Below, piece by piece: positions 31,795 to 44,480 of a stretch of DNA of 64,000 bases. Position numbers and translations under genes: made by a program. Source of the DNA: Jaltomata sinuosa (Eukaryota; Streptophyta; Magnoliopsida; Solanales; Solanaceae); contig QJPP01001645.1 in NCBI GenBank assembly GCA_003996215.1, forward strand, positions 124,001 through 188,000, written 5' to 3'. The notes beneath the pieces were generated by a model. That model was not told the DNA's origin and made no database searches. It saw only the letters and a list, made by a program, of their open reading frames with translations. The stretch's first letter is position 1. Every line of letters starts with the position of its first letter.

Positions 31795-33796
31795 CTCAAA
31801 TTGATTCTTCAGATGGTCAAGTTCCTTGTCAAGATCATTTATAGCCTGGTTATACGCCTGCATAGGTGAGGATTGGCTTGTTGTTTGAATCTGCAAATCA
31901 AACAAAGAAAATAGGTCAAATCAAAGTGCATAAACAAGCAAGGTTGCAGTAAAACATGATAGTATCCGACAGACAAATTATAAGCACTTTGTAAAGAGAT
32001 TATATATTCAAGGTGCAAGATAGCATAAGAGAAGTCTTGAAGCGTGAAAGCTTCTAGGGGAAAATGATTCAAAGAATTTTTTTTAACTGTCAATAATCAG
32101 AGCTTTTTCTTTTTTGCAACTCAATTCTAAGTTTGAAACAAAAAATGGTCATTTTGCAGACAAATGTCCACCAAAGCAATCAACTACCTAGAAAACTATA
32201 CACTAGGACTAGGTACCTCTAAGCAAGCACTAAATAATGCAACCATATTACTTTTCTTTTGGTGCACTGAAATTCCCCTTCCAATTAAGTACTAAATGCA
32301 TGACGTGTTTTTCCAGTTTCCATAGCCTCACTTTCCCACCCCATCAATTCAGCTTCTCCAACTACTCTCATAAGCAGTTGGAGCAGGCCTTTATCTAGTG
32401 AATACAAACCTATCATTCTCAAATTCATACCTGTTTGCAAATACTCATGACCCTTCTTCCTGTTACTTACACCTTTAGAACAGAACTAGCTTGAGTCGTG
32501 CATCTTGCAATCCTTTATGAGCAGTATAACAAGCTATGACATTTCCTAATTGCCACAAGTCTGTTTTTTTTTCCATTTCCATACCCACAATTATCACATA
32601 TAATGCTATACACAGTTGTCTTACAATTAAAGGCATTGCAATTTTTTTATGGCATAATACATAAACAGACACTCAAACTTGGCATAAACACTCCAACTTT
32701 GAGAGTGTAAATCTAGACACCTCAATTGGTCTCAACTGGCAACTAAGCACTCCAACTCGTCCCTATTGTGTCTCCTAGACACCCGACATTGACGTGACAC
32801 ATAAATTATAGGTGTCTAGATGATCATTTTGTAAGCTGGAGTGTTCAACTGACACAATAGAGATGAGTTGAGGTGTTTAGATGTGCACACTCAAAGTTGG
32901 AGTGTTTACTTTCCAGTTGAGGCCAACTGGTACCTACTACCTCCCACTCGCACAATTACGTCTTCCACCAGAAATCCATTGTTCACTAGGCCACACCAAG
33001 CAACAACAAAAAAAATACACCCAGTATAGTCCCACAAGTGGGTCCGGGGAGGGTAGAGTGTACGCAGGCCTTACCTCTACCTGACAGAGGTTGTTTCTGA
33101 AAAACCTTGGGCTCAAAGAAAGAAAAAACACAACATTTATGAAGACATAAGCAATAGAAGCATAGTAAGTAAATAGATGCATACGAGAAACCATTATTAA
33201 TAGAACAAATAATACTAATACGAGCAATTATACTAGCAAAAAGCACGAGAAAGTGAGGAAACAGGAACAACACCAGAGAAACTAACCCTGAACAAGATTT
33301 TGTACTGAAGAGGATGAGGCAACTTGTACCCAGCAAACAGGACATTATCATCCCTATGTAGTTGCCTGTTATTTTAAAAAATCATGTAAATATTACCAAA
33401 AAAAAATCAGTTCTTGACCAAAAGGGTATTCCAGAATCGAAGGAAAATAACATAAAAATAAACAAAAAAAAAAGAGGAGTAATCAATGTGTTTTTACATG
33501 CGAACAATGTTGCCGATTGTGTGGTCCTCTCTTTCAACAGTGAATGTAGCTGCATTCATAATCTTTGTGTCTCTCTCATACGAAACCCTAATCAAATTTT
33601 TGCAGTGAAAGAATTGTTATAACCCATGAAAAGAAAAAAAAAGGTAAAAGGGTGTAGTAAGTGCCACCATCCACTGAGATGATTCAGCTCTTCGTTGTTC
33701 CTTTTCGTGAAAAAAGAAAAAAAAAAGTTGCTTAATACCGTACTTCTTAACGCCTTCTGGAACAACGAAACGCTCGTAACGATCTGGAGCATTCAT
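31795..33796 (-). CDS. NRPB11: RNA polymerase subunit RPB11 (NRPB11), four exons seen
   Basis: RPB11 pairs with RPB3 in the assembly platform of nuclear RNA polymerase II, and in plants is shared with Pol IV/V. Exons on the minus strand are 33796-33744, 33587-33498, 33365-33287 and 31890-31795. All introns are GT-AG and phases match; codons for lysine and methionine are split across introns 1 and 2. The start is ATG 33796 (MNAPDRYERFVVPEG). Family landmarks follow: VEREDHTIGNIVRM, then VLFAGYKLPHPLQYK, then SQSSPMQAYNQAINDLDKE near the C-terminal helix. These exons encode 106 of about 116 residues usual in plants. The final exon was not located; reading past the last donor would add eight residues and stop at 31771. 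The frame has no stop or shift, so the gene looks intact. Intron 3 (33286-31891) holds a fold-back MITE and a SINE. Confidence 0.93.
32685..32908. mobile_element. Fold-back MITE in RPB11 intron 3
   Basis: Long imperfect inverted repeat: the left arm taaacactccaactttgaga is matched by the right arm ending tcaaagttggagtgttta, and the inner arms around cctattgtgtc/gacacaatag also pair. It would form a hairpin of about 220 bases in the transcript. Exact ends and target duplication are not resolved. Confidence 0.72.
33001..33116 (-). mobile_element. TS-type SINE in RPB11 intron 3, 5' truncated
   Basis: caacaacaaaaaaaatacac, agtcccacaagtgggtccgg, gtgtacgcaggccttacc, gacagaggttgtttctg: the 3' body and tail of a TS SINE in minus orientation, which is the sense orientation of the gene. 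Confidence 0.85.
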
Positions 33797-34370
33797 CTTT
33801 GTTCTTCCTTTTCTTCTTCTTCAACAAATTAATTTCAGCAACTTTCCCCTTCTGTTGGAGTTTTGACTGGAGCTGGACTTGTGGGCTTGTATTGCTGAAC
33901 TGGCCCAAACCAATTCAAATTGGGCTGATCCAATCCAATAGATTAACAAGTCAATGAGCCCTGTAAGCTCTTGTCCCTGAAGGAAAAATTACTTTTTTGA
34001 TAAATACTATACTGTTTTTAGCGATATTTTTTACTTATTATCATCTATAGCAATACTATGATAAATTTACACTATGTATTAAAAGTGAATTAGACATGCA
34101 ATATAGATGTATTATAAGTGTTTTAAAATGTATTATATATGCTTGTTTGGTAAGAAATTGGCACAATGTATTATAAGTATATTAAAGTGTGTGATAAATA
34201 TATTATCCATGAATAAAACTTGTATTATATGTGTTTTATAAATGTTCTTTGCAATATGTATTAAAACTGTATTATAAGTGTCTAGTGAAAAACAATGTTA
34301 TTGTTATAGATGATAAATATTTTCTTAATATAGCATATTTATGTAAGTTTTTCAAAATTGAATCGGTTAG
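33797..34370. other. RPB11 upstream region
   Basis: Upstream of the RPB11 start the minus strand has a purine-rich leader (gaagaagaagaaaaggaagaa). Beyond it is AT-rich DNA with no clear TATA box. No other feature seen. Confidence 0.4.
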
Positions 34371-34622
34371 GGCCTGTTTGGGTGGATTTATGGCTTTTGA
34401 CTTATTAGTCAAAGGTCAAAATTCAATCCAAACAGGCGTTCCTGACTTATGAAAGTCATAAAGTTATAAATCATAACTTATGACTTTTGGTTTATATTTA
34501 CTATTTTAGCTTAAAATCAAGTGCTTATAAATATTTTTTTTTAATTTATCCAAACATTTTAAAAGTGCTTAAAAACTATTTTAGCTTATAAACACTTAAA
34601 ATAAGTCAATTCAAAAAGGCTC
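34371..34622. mobile_element. Degenerate MITE (GGGCCTGTTTGG family)
   Basis: Starts gggcctgtttgggtgg and ends near tcaattcaaaaaggctc, a degraded inverted counterpart. An extra inverted copy, tcaatccaaacaggc, is at about 34423-34437, and a second tail-like tcaattcatacgggctc occurs at about 34720. Ends are tentative and no target duplication was found. Confidence 0.4.
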
Positions 34623-34804
34623 TAACTTATGATTTTTAGCTTATTTTTATTGTTTTAACTTAAAAAGAAGTATTTTTTCCAAACACTACAAAAATACTTT
34701 AAAATATTTAAAATAAGTCAATTCATACGGGCTCCAATTTCAAGAAAAGAAATTTTTGGAGTTTCAACTTTTATCAGTTTAAATTTTAGGAGCTTGAGTT
34801 CACC

Positions 34805-37081
34805 TTATACAAGAAGTAAGAGTAAATGAGACACAACTTCCATCATGGAGGAAGGACATAAGTTGCTGCAGATCACCATCGTCATGCACCTATGAAACAT
34901 CACCAGCCCTGCAACCAGACTATACCCAAAAAGGTATAGCAAGAGTAGAGTCAGTACAACCACACGTACTAGTAGGCATCATCGGTCGACCCGAATCCAC
35001 TCCTACCATCATATAAGAAGAATAGGGAAGACATGAAAATAAACAATATAATTCCATCCTTCACCGCTTTCCCTTACCGGGCCCGATCTCAATCGATCGT
35101 CTACTCGCACCCCTTACCTCAACCCTTTCTATTCCTTCCACTGCCAACTCCCTCTCTCTCAGGTCTTTCGAGTCACACTAAGCTTAGACTTCCAAAATCA
35201 CGCAACCTTAGACTTTCCAAGTCACACTAGCCTTAGCCCAATCGCATAAATCCAACTCTGACTGCCTCACCATTAACCTAGTCAACTCCCATGACTATGC
35301 ATCCAGAACAACCCAGACCCTGTCATTCCAGACACACTACACCCCGGGAACTACACATAAATACCCGGACCCACCTCGGATCCCTAGACAATTCCTCCCA
35401 GGATATCACCCGCTAGACATACCATGTAAGACTCTCAGCCATTCCCCTAGCTTATCAACCACAAGTAAACCACCTTTATAACTATGATCAACAATCAACA
35501 ACATAACCAAAAATAACCCTTGTCGTATAGCCTGGACCCACCTTAAGATCTCCTCTAAACAACACCTAAGTTTTAAACAGACAACCCGGCCTAATCCAAG
35601 ACAAAGTCAATAGATATAACAGGATTCCCGGTCACTCAAGGACCACCAACCAATATCACAATTCAATAAAGTAGCATGTTCCACTCACAGAACCAATAAC
35701 AGTCAATACAATGCAACCAAATCAATGCAATGATGCAGTAAAATAAACTCGTACTAGGCATGGTACCCGAGCCAACTGTTAGTATTTCGTACCAGGTGTG
35801 GTACCTGAGCCAACCGTTTGTTATACATGTACCAGGCGTGGTACCCGTGCCAACCGTTAGTATATCCATACCAGGCGTGGTACCCGAGCCAACCATTTGT
35901 TATACCTGTACCAGGCGTGGTACCCGTGCCAACCGAACATCAACAATCCATAGTCAAGTAATGAACAAACAACTTGTAAAACCAACAACCAACACACCAT
36001 TCAATTCACAGACTATAATTCAGGACCCTTAGACATCCTACACAATTCCTCTAAGTAATGCAATTCATACAAACACTTAGATAAGAGCACAAAATATACA
36101 ACATTCACAGGAATCATAAGCCATCACCTACCCTCTCTCTCGGGTATATAACTGAACCTCGACCTTCATCCGAAGACTAAACATACTCACCCTTTATTTA
36201 CATAAAATGAATGGTTTACCCCTTTTTAGCATAATTTAACAACCCCATTGATTTTGGAACCTACATAGATAATAACAATACGAGTTCCCACCCCTTAGTT
36301 CTTAGCAAAACAACGACTACTTATCATGCCTTCCGCATTCTCGAAACCTCACCTAGGAGTTTCCCATTTCCATACCCATTTAATTATACTTGCAATTCGC
36401 GGTTCCCTGAACCTTCCCGATATCCCAATCTTTGAGTCCTATTATTTTGGCATACCAAGACAACATAAACAGCTGAGATAATTACCATCACCCATAATTC
36501 AATCCAACCAAATTCCTACAATATCCAGTATCCAATCCGCCAGACTCCGTGCCCGGAGGCCTAAAGAATGAAATCTCCATTCCACTATACAATAAGTACA
36601 GAATGTAAATAGGACTAACTACTCATGAAAACCTAGCCTACCTGGATGCCAAGCAGCTGCAACCATGCGTTTCTGGCTCCATGAAGGCGTTCCCGGCTGA
36701 ACGATAGTCCTGGAATCCGCAGTTCCACGTCCCTCCAGCCACAACCCCTCTTCCTTATGATTCGCTAGCCTTGGAGCAGCATGTGAGGGTTTTTGGAGGA
36801 ACCCTCGTATGTTTTCCAATTGGGGAGGGGAGCATCTTTTATTAATTCCCATTATGAGCTTCTGTCTCCCGTCACTCCGCTATGGCGGTTAACTCTCCGC
36901 TATAGAGGTCCCGCTATAGCGAAATAATTACCTCTATAGTGGAGTGACGTCAGCCCAGGTTATTTCTAAAAATTAGAAATTTCCCACTACGTCACCCTGC
37001 TTAAACAAACATACTTTAAATTAGTTTCCAAAATAATTCAACTTCGCGATTCTTAAAGTAACGATGGGTTCGGTCATTACA
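34805..37081 (-). repeat. LTR1, truncated at its primer-site end
   Basis: Aligns with 40948-43341 but starts abruptly: the first 258 bp of LTR2 have no counterpart. It also lacks a block of about 150 bp present in LTR2 at about 42487-42640. Confidence 0.82.
35751..35936. repeat. 38-40-bp tandem repeats with GGTACC cores
   Basis: Five units starting near 35751, 35789, 35829, 35868 and 35908, of the form GTACCAGGCGTGGTACC followed by (c/t)g(a/t)gccaacc. A matching array is at 41889-42067 in LTR2. Confidence 0.9.
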
Positions 37082-37404
37082 ACAAATACCAATTTACCCA
37101 TCGTTCATCCATGAACGATCCTAGAATAATGACAAGATGAGGGATACTAGACCGGGACCTTCACCATCCCGAGTGACTGCGTAATTAATGAGCCTACGCA
37201 AGTTGCCAAACCTTCCCTCAATTAGTATAACCGACAAGAGAAAAAGATCTAATATTATCCCGTTCTGACGAGGAATATACAAGCCTCCCAAGGAAATCAT
37301 ACATGTTCCCATTTCGAGCGCCCAAGAAATCCGGGGTCTCGTGTCATATTGGGACGGACGAATTTGAAAAGACATGGGAGAACCTTTCATTACCAAAACT
37401 GGTT

Positions 37405-37480
37405 TTCCATCTGCTATAGCGAATAATATACTGCTATAACGGTTCCGCTATAGCGGATTGCCGACCGCTATAGCGGTTGA
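37405..37480. repeat. Palindrome cluster before the antisense gene (CCGCTATAGCGG)
   Basis: Several perfect and near-perfect copies of the 12-bp palindrome CCGCTATAGCGG. Related clusters are at 36875-36945 (LTR edge), 38020-38118 (leader intron) and 39685-39790 (after the ORF). In unit 2 they are at 43136-43208, 43668-43740, 44255-44365 and 45900-46005. Confidence 0.85.
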
Positions 37481-37592
37481 CAGTAGAATGAAATAGGGGA
37501 GAAACGGACTTCACCCCCCATTCTCCCCACATTCCCTTCAAAAATACTACATTTTCTCCCGATCACTTCACTTTCGACGTTGAAATTTTCAG

Positions 37593-38232
37593 GTAAGACT
37601 CATTTCTACTTGATTCTTTACTTCCTTGCACGAATTTAGACATGATTATGGTAGAAAACTAGGAACCTTGGTGTATATTGAAGTGGGTTTTCAAACTTAG
37701 AACTTTTGGTTGGATTTTGTTGAATTCCCGAAGCATGGATGCTTCCCTTACGTTTACAATGCCTCCCAAGTGTTCTGGATGTAAGGATTACGCTATTATT
37801 GTCCAAAACAGGCCAAAACACGGGTGGAATGTGAAGAGTTGTTCTTGAACAAAAGCGGTGATTTGGACGTTTTATAGGGGTTATAATGCCCAATTTTTTG
37901 TAGAAAAGAATAATGGGGTACCTTGGATAGGTAGATCTGAACTGGGAATGCCAAAAATGGAGTTTTGGACCAAGGGGAGCCATTGTTGCACCCCTTGAAG
38001 CTTCGGGGACGATGAATATGTACCGCTATAGCGGTTGGGCTCCGCTATTTCAGTTTCGCTACGACGGATATTTTTCTGCTATGGCGGTTCCATTATGGCG
38101 GACATCCATCCGCTATAGCAGAAGGCCATGAACCAGTAGTTTCCCAAGCTAATACTTAGAAAATTTTCCCCTCATTTTCTAATTCCTTTATGCCTTACTG
38201 AGTTCTAATCTAGTTTCCTTGCTACATTACAG
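37593..38232 (+). other. Probable leader intron of the antisense gene, unit 1
   Basis: Donor TTTTCAG|GTAAGACT at 37593 and acceptor CTACATTACAG at 38232, twelve bases before ATG 38245. The donor is kept in unit 2 (43853); the acceptor there is altered to ACATTACAAG. Two conserved sites around a 640-bp non-coding stretch support a spliced 5' leader on the plus strand. Confidence 0.6.
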
Positions 38233-38244
38233 GTTATACTTCCT

Positions 38245-39411
38245 ATGGCTGAAAAAGAACAGTTTCCCGTGTATGATTATGATCATTTTCCCATTGAAGC
38301 TAGTTGGGAGAGGTTTATAGACTACCGGAGACTGGGCATTTGCTATGAGAGGGGGTGCAAGATAATGGGTGTGGATGGGAAGGAATCCACCTTCCATCGA
38401 AAATTTCGAGAGTTTAGTTGGGAGTCCTTGCTAGTAGCTTTTCCTCCCGCACAGACAGGCTAGGTACGGGAGTTCTATGCAATACTTCCTATCATCCTTT
38501 GGGAAGAGCCCAACCCCACTATTCGTATCCGAGGAGTGGACGTTCCAGTGGATGCTCAGACTGTCAATGAGGTGCTTGGAGTGCCTCACGTCTCCAATGT
38601 TGCATACGAGGCCAAGGCAAGGCTTTGGGCCATGAATTGGTTGAGAGATACTTTGGTAGATGCAGAGTTCATAAATCAGGTCTACTGGGTCATCCCCGAG
38701 GGCCTCACTAGCACTTACTTTTCTACGGAGGCTAGGATGTGGCTTAACTTGGTATCCCAGAGAATCCGCCCATCGAGTAACACGACTAACGTGACCTATG
38801 CCCGAGCCCTGGTGGTTGCTTGTGCCATACAAGGCATTATCATGAATGTGGGGGAGAAGATCATCTCCGAAAAGAAGGACTTCTACTGGGGTCATAGGAA
38901 GGGCCCATATCTTCTGGGTTTGGTGTTCGAGTTATGCAGGCGAGTTGAGGTCCCTGAGGACCATACTAATTTAGAGGTGGCTATGGATGACCCATTTGAC
39001 CCTGTTCGGGTGAAGGTGGTATCCAAGACGAAGAGGAATATGGATGAATTGGGGAGCAGTCAGCCGGTTGAGGAGGACGATGATGATGATGATGACACCT
39101 CTGGCCCTTTCCAGCCCCTATCCCCGATCTCTAGATCCCAGCTAGAAGAGAATTTGGCAGTTGTTCGGAGGTTTATGGAGGATCCTAACACTGGAGGTGC
39201 AGCCCCACACCCATCTTCTCAGGAACTTGCAGCACTCCGTAGGGAGTTAGAGGAAGAGAAGAAGAAGAGACGCTCCTAGGACCGCATGTTTGCCCGGAGG
39301 TGGAAAACTATTAAGGTCATGTTCTCTTGTGTTTCCCTGGGCCAAAAGCTACCCACACTCGAGCCTGAGGATAGGCATAAGTTTCCCTTCTTGAGCAATG
39401 ATGAGGCTTAG
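38245..39411 (+). pseudogene. Antisense accessory ORF, unit 1 (plant transposon protein-like)
   Basis: 388 codons from ATG 38245 to TAG 39409-39411, with in-frame TAG codons at 38461 and 39277 (the first is a tryptophan codon in unit 2). Seen in order: an N-terminal part with RFIDYRRLGICYERGCK, a core with VREFYAILP, IRGVDVPVDAQTVNEVLGVP and YARALVVACAIQG, an acidic EEDDDDDDD linker, a Pro-rich stretch, and a charged helical tail (RRELEEEKKKRRS). The core order resembles the putative plant transposon protein family (Pfam Transposase_32-like), recognised by memory only. Its molecular role is unknown; no catalytic residues are established. It runs opposite to the element's LTRs. Confidence 0.7.
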
Positions 39412-40675
39412 GACCTTCCCCTGCCCCTTTTACTAGATACTCTTTATTGCTTTTGGTTGCCCCCGTTGGGGCTTGTTAGACAATATTTCCCCTTTCCTGT
39501 TCCCCTTTTTATTATTGCACATGGATGCTCTTTTTAGAAAATTTCCCTTATATTCACACTATGTTAGTCATAGCACGCTTTCCTTGATTTTCACTGTGGT
39601 TCGTAATTTAATACTTGCTTTTGTACTGCCCCCGGGACGAAATGAAAACAGGGGAAAATAGAGCAGGCTTTCTGCCTCACGTACCTTCGCTATGGCGGAT
39701 GCCACTCCACTATAGCGTATCTGCTGTAGCAGAGAAAAATACGCAATAGCGGCAGTACCGTAGCAGTGTCGTCCGCTATGGCGGTCTCGACGGTCACCAA
39801 CACAGAAATTTAATTTTCAACTAAATGAACTCATCCCCTTTTCCAGTTACCACTGCCCAAATCTGTAAATCCAGCCATGGTCTTAAAACATTCCTGGCAT
39901 CGAACGTATCACAATCAGGCATAACACACTATCAATTACAAAGAATCACACCAACAATTGGTTCTCGACAATACCTTCCCGCCATTACACTAATGACTCT
40001 TTTGTTCCCATAGTTCTCAACCAAGTCCCGACTGTCCTGAAATCGAAGCTTCCCTACAATCGCAGTTTCCAATCCCTTATCACCTTAACCGATGATAAGC
40101 CCCTTTTAACATGCAATACCACTCTTTAAATCAGGACATTTAACAGATTACCACAGCCTAAGGTACACAAAATCTTCCACTTAATGACCCCCTGTAGACT
40201 CTACATGCACATCAGATAACAATTCACACACATTCCAAGTAAGTCACACCAGAATTGTACAACACAACATTTCAATTTCAAGTTATAACCAAATCAAATC
40301 ACAACCAATTCAAGCCATATAATTTCACCTTCCATTCATCTCATGGATGGCCATTAGCGGTCATCTATGTCTTACCGCAGCCTCTCAGGCCAGATACCAA
40401 TTGGAACCTTCCCGGTTCTAATTTTCCTTGCTTGTATTATTGCAACTGGAGTACAAGGACCTTCTTTACCTCATTAAGATACCAATTGGAATCAAGAGAT
40501 ACCAATTGGACTCAACTCATACAAGCAAGTAAACAACCGCACGAAAGAATGAAAAAAAGGAGATGTTTCCTAGAATGTTTCATAGCTTCCCAAGGATTAG
40601 ATATGGACGTCAACACACCAATCTGTAGGACTCTATTAGACGCCTTGCACTTGTACTGGGATACCGATAACCTAA
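39412..40675. other. Rest of internal 1, non-coding
   Basis: After the antisense ORF there is a pyrimidine-rich stretch (ccttcccctgccccttttac), a cluster of the CCGCTATAGCGG-type palindrome at 39685-39790, then leader sequence next to the primer site. No gag or pol frame on either strand. The unit 2 equivalent is 45627-46902. Confidence 0.6.
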
Positions 40676-40687
40676 GCTCTGATACCA
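40676..40687 (-). other. Primer-binding site, initiator tRNA-Met, internal 1
   Basis: The minus strand reads TGGTATCAGAGC, two bases after the LTR2 end, then CTTAGG. The unit 2 counterpart at 46903-46914 has one change (TGGTATTAGAGC). Confidence 0.88.
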
Positions 40688-40689
40688 TC

Positions 40690-43341
40690 TGTCATGACCC
40701 AACCTACCGGACCGTGCGGGAGCCTACTCTAACCACCTAGATAGACGAACCCTTACCACCCGTCCAACAGGTAACTTGTGGAAATTAAAGTAAACCATTA
40801 ATCAGTCCAATTTTATACATGAGAAATGCTTTTACAGAAATGTTCATAAAATAGACGACTTAAAGAATTTGCGGAAAATCTTTACAACCTTTAAAAACAC
40901 CCTTCCTAGGACCTAGTCTAAACAGGTACAAGAGCTACTACAAGATTTATACGAGAAGGAAGAGTAAATGAGACACAACTTCCGTCATGGAGGAAGGACA
41001 GAAGCTGCTGCAGATCACCATCGTCATGCACCTATGAAACATCACCAGCCCTGCAACCAGACTATACCCAAAAAGGTATAGCAAGAGTAGAGTCAGTACA
41101 ACCACATGTACGGGTAGGTATCATCGGTCGACCCGAATCTACTCCTACCATCATATAAGAAGAATAGGAAAAGACATGAAAATAAACAATATAATTCCAT
41201 CCTTCACCGCTTTCCCTTACCGGGCCCGATCTCAACCGATCGTCTACTCGCACCCCTTACCTCAACCCTTTCTATTCCTTCCACTGCCAACTCCCTCTCT
41301 CTTAGGTCTTTTGAGTCACACTAACTTAGACTTCCCAAATTATGCAATCTTAGACTTTCTAAGTCACACTAGCCTTAGCTCAATCTCAAATCCAACTCTG
41401 ACTGATCACCATTAACCTAGTCAACTCCCATGATTATGCATCCAGAACAACGCAGACCCTGTCATTCCAGACCCACTACACCCCGGGCATTACACACAAA
41501 TACTCGAACCCACCTCGGATCCCTAGACAAATCCTCCCAGGATATCACCCGCTAGACACACCATGTAACTCTCAGCCATTCCCCTAGCTTATCAACCATA
41601 AGTAAACCACCTTTATATCTATGATCAAGAAATAAACCACATAACCAATAACAACCCTTGTCGTATAGCCCGGACCCATCCTAGGATCCCCTCTAAACAA
41701 CACCTAAGTGTTAAACAGATAACCCAGCCTAATCCAAGACCAACTCAATAGATATAACAGGATTCCCGGTAACTCAAGGACCACCAACCAATATCATAAT
41801 TCAATAAAGCAGCCCGGTCCACTCACGGAACCAATAACAGTCAATACAATGCAATAATATCAATGCAATGATACAGTAAAATAAACCCATACCAGGCGTG
41901 GTACTCGAACCAACCATTTGTTATACAGGCCTGGTACCCGAGCTAACCATTTGTTATACTTGTACCATGCGTGGTACCCATGCCAACCGTTAGTATACCT
42001 GTACCAGGCATGGTACCTGAGCCAACCATTTGTTATACCTGTACCAGGCGTGGTACCCGTGCCAACTGAACGTCAACAATCCACAGTAAAGTAATGAATA
42101 AATATCTTATAAAACCAACAAGCAACACACCCCTCAATTCACAGACTGTAATTCAGGACCCTTAGACATCCTACACAATTCCTCTAAGCAATGCAATTCA
42201 TACAAACACTTAGATAAGAGCACAAAATATACAACATTCATAAGAATCATAAGCCATCACCTACCCTCTCTCCCGAGTATATAACTAAACCTCGACCTTC
42301 GTCTGAAGACTAAACATACTCACCCTTTATTTACATATAATGAATGGTTTACCCCTTTTTAGCATAATTTAACAACCCTATTGATTTCGTAACCAACATA
42401 GATAATAACAATACGAGTTACCACCCCGTAGCCCTTAGCAAAACAAAGATTACTTATCATGCCTTTCGCATTCCCGAAACCTCACCAGAATTCGAACAAC
42501 TCCCTCAAATACAGTATCCGGACGCTTGTGGAACCTCAATCTCCACGGGACAAAGATGGTAAGGTAGGCATCGCGACTTCGTTGTCTCATTTTTTCTAGT
42601 TTAGGGAAAAACTGTGCTGCAACCTTAATCCTAAGAAGACGTTTCCCATTTCCATACCCATTTAGTTATCCTTTCAATTCCTGGTTCCCCAAACCTTCTC
42701 GACATCCCAGTCTCTGAGTCCTATCATTTTGGCATACCAAGACAACATAAACAGCCGAGATAATTACCATCACTCACAATTCAATCCAACCAAATTCCTA
42801 CAATATCCAGTATCTAATTCGCCAGACTCCGTCCTCGGAGGCCTAAATCATGAAATCTCCATTCCACTATATGATAAGTACTCATGAAAACCTAGCCCTA
42901 CCTGGATGCCAAGCAGCTGCAACCGTGCATTTCTGGCTCCAAAAAGGCATTCCTGGCTGAACGATGGTCCTGGAATCCGCTGTTCCACGTCCCTCTATCC
43001 ACGACCCCATCTCCTCATGATTCCCTAGCCTTGAAGCAGCATGGGAGGGTTTTTGGAGGAACCCTCGTATGTTTTCCAATTGAGGAGGAGAGCATCTTTT
43101 ATTAATTCCCGTTCTGAGCTTCTGTCTCCCGTCACTCCGCTATGGCGGTTAACCCTCCGCTATGGCGGCCCTGCTATAGAGGAATAATTACCGCTATAGC
43201 AGAGTGACATCAGCCCGAGTTATTTCTAAAAATCAGAAATTTTCCACTACGTCACCCTGCTTAAACAAACGTACTTTAAATTAGTTCCCCAAATAATTTG
43301 ACTTCCTGATTCTTAAAGTAACGATGGGTCTGATCGTTACA
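40690..43341 (-). repeat. LTR2 (complete, about 2.65 kb), shared by both units
   Basis: Plus strand TGTCATGACC ... GATCGTTACA. On the minus strand U3 begins TGTAACGATC and soon meets a cluster of the 12-bp palindrome (43136-43208). The GGTACC repeat array is at 41889-42067. Confidence 0.85.
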
Positions 43342-44480
43342 ACATATACCAATTTACCCAACATTCATCCATGAATGATCCTGGAATAATGACAAGATGA
43401 AGGAGACTAGCCCAGGACCTTCACTATCCTGAGTGACCACGTAATTAACGAACCTACGCAAGTTGCCAAACCTTTCCTTAATTAGTATAACCGACAAAAG
43501 GAAAAAATCTAATATTATCCCGTTCTGAAGAGGAATATACGAGCCTCCCAAGGAAATCACATGTGTTCCCATTCCAAGCGCCCAAGAAATCTAGGGCCTC
43601 ATTTTATGTTAGGATGGACGAATTTTAAAAGACTCGGGAGAACCTTTCATTACCAAAACTGGTTTTCCATCCGCTATAGCAAATACTATACTGCTATAGC
43701 AGTTCTGCTATAGCGGACTGCCGACCGCTATAGTGGTTAACAGTAGAATGAAATAGGGGAGAAACGGACTTTACCCTCCATTCTCCCCATATTCCCTTCA
43801 AAAATACTACATTCTCTCTCGGTCACTTCGCTTTCGACGTTGAAATTTTTAGGTAAGACTCGTTTCTACTTGATTCTTTACTTCCTTGCACGAATTTAGA
43901 CATGATTATGGTAGAAAACTAGGAACCTTGGTGTATATTACTCTTTTGGTTGGATTTTGTTGAATTTCCGAAGCATGGATGCTTCCCTTATGTTTACAAT
44001 GCCTCCCAGGCATTCTGGGCATATGGATTACGCTATTATTGGCCAAAATGGTCCAAAACATGGGTGGAATGTGAAGGGTTATTATTGAACAAAAGTGGTG
44101 ATATGGACATTTTATAGGGGTTATAATGCCCAAATTTTTGTAGAAAATAGTAATGGGGTACCTTGGATAGGTAGATATGAACTGGGAATGCCAAAAATAG
44201 AGTATTAGACCAAGGGGCGGCATTGTTGCACCCCTTGAAGCTTCGGGGATGATAAATACCGCTATAGCAGTTGGGCTCCGCTATTGCGGTTCCACTATGG
44301 CAGATATTTTTTCGCTATGGCGGTTCCGCTATGGAGGACATCCGTCTGCTATAGCGGAAGGCCGCGAACCAGTAGCTTCCCAAGATAATATTTAGAAATT
44401 TGCCCCCCCTTTTTCTAATTCCTTTATGCCTTACCGAGTTCTAATCCAGTTTTCTTGCTACATTACAAGTTGTACTTCCT

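Noticed and set aside
36619..37983. Minus-strand frames in the long-LTR element (for example 36619-36852, 37636-37983)
   Set aside because: Short, interrupted, without gag or pol motifs; they overlap the LTR, the leader intron and palindrome clusters. Their counterparts in unit 2 are not conserved as proteins.
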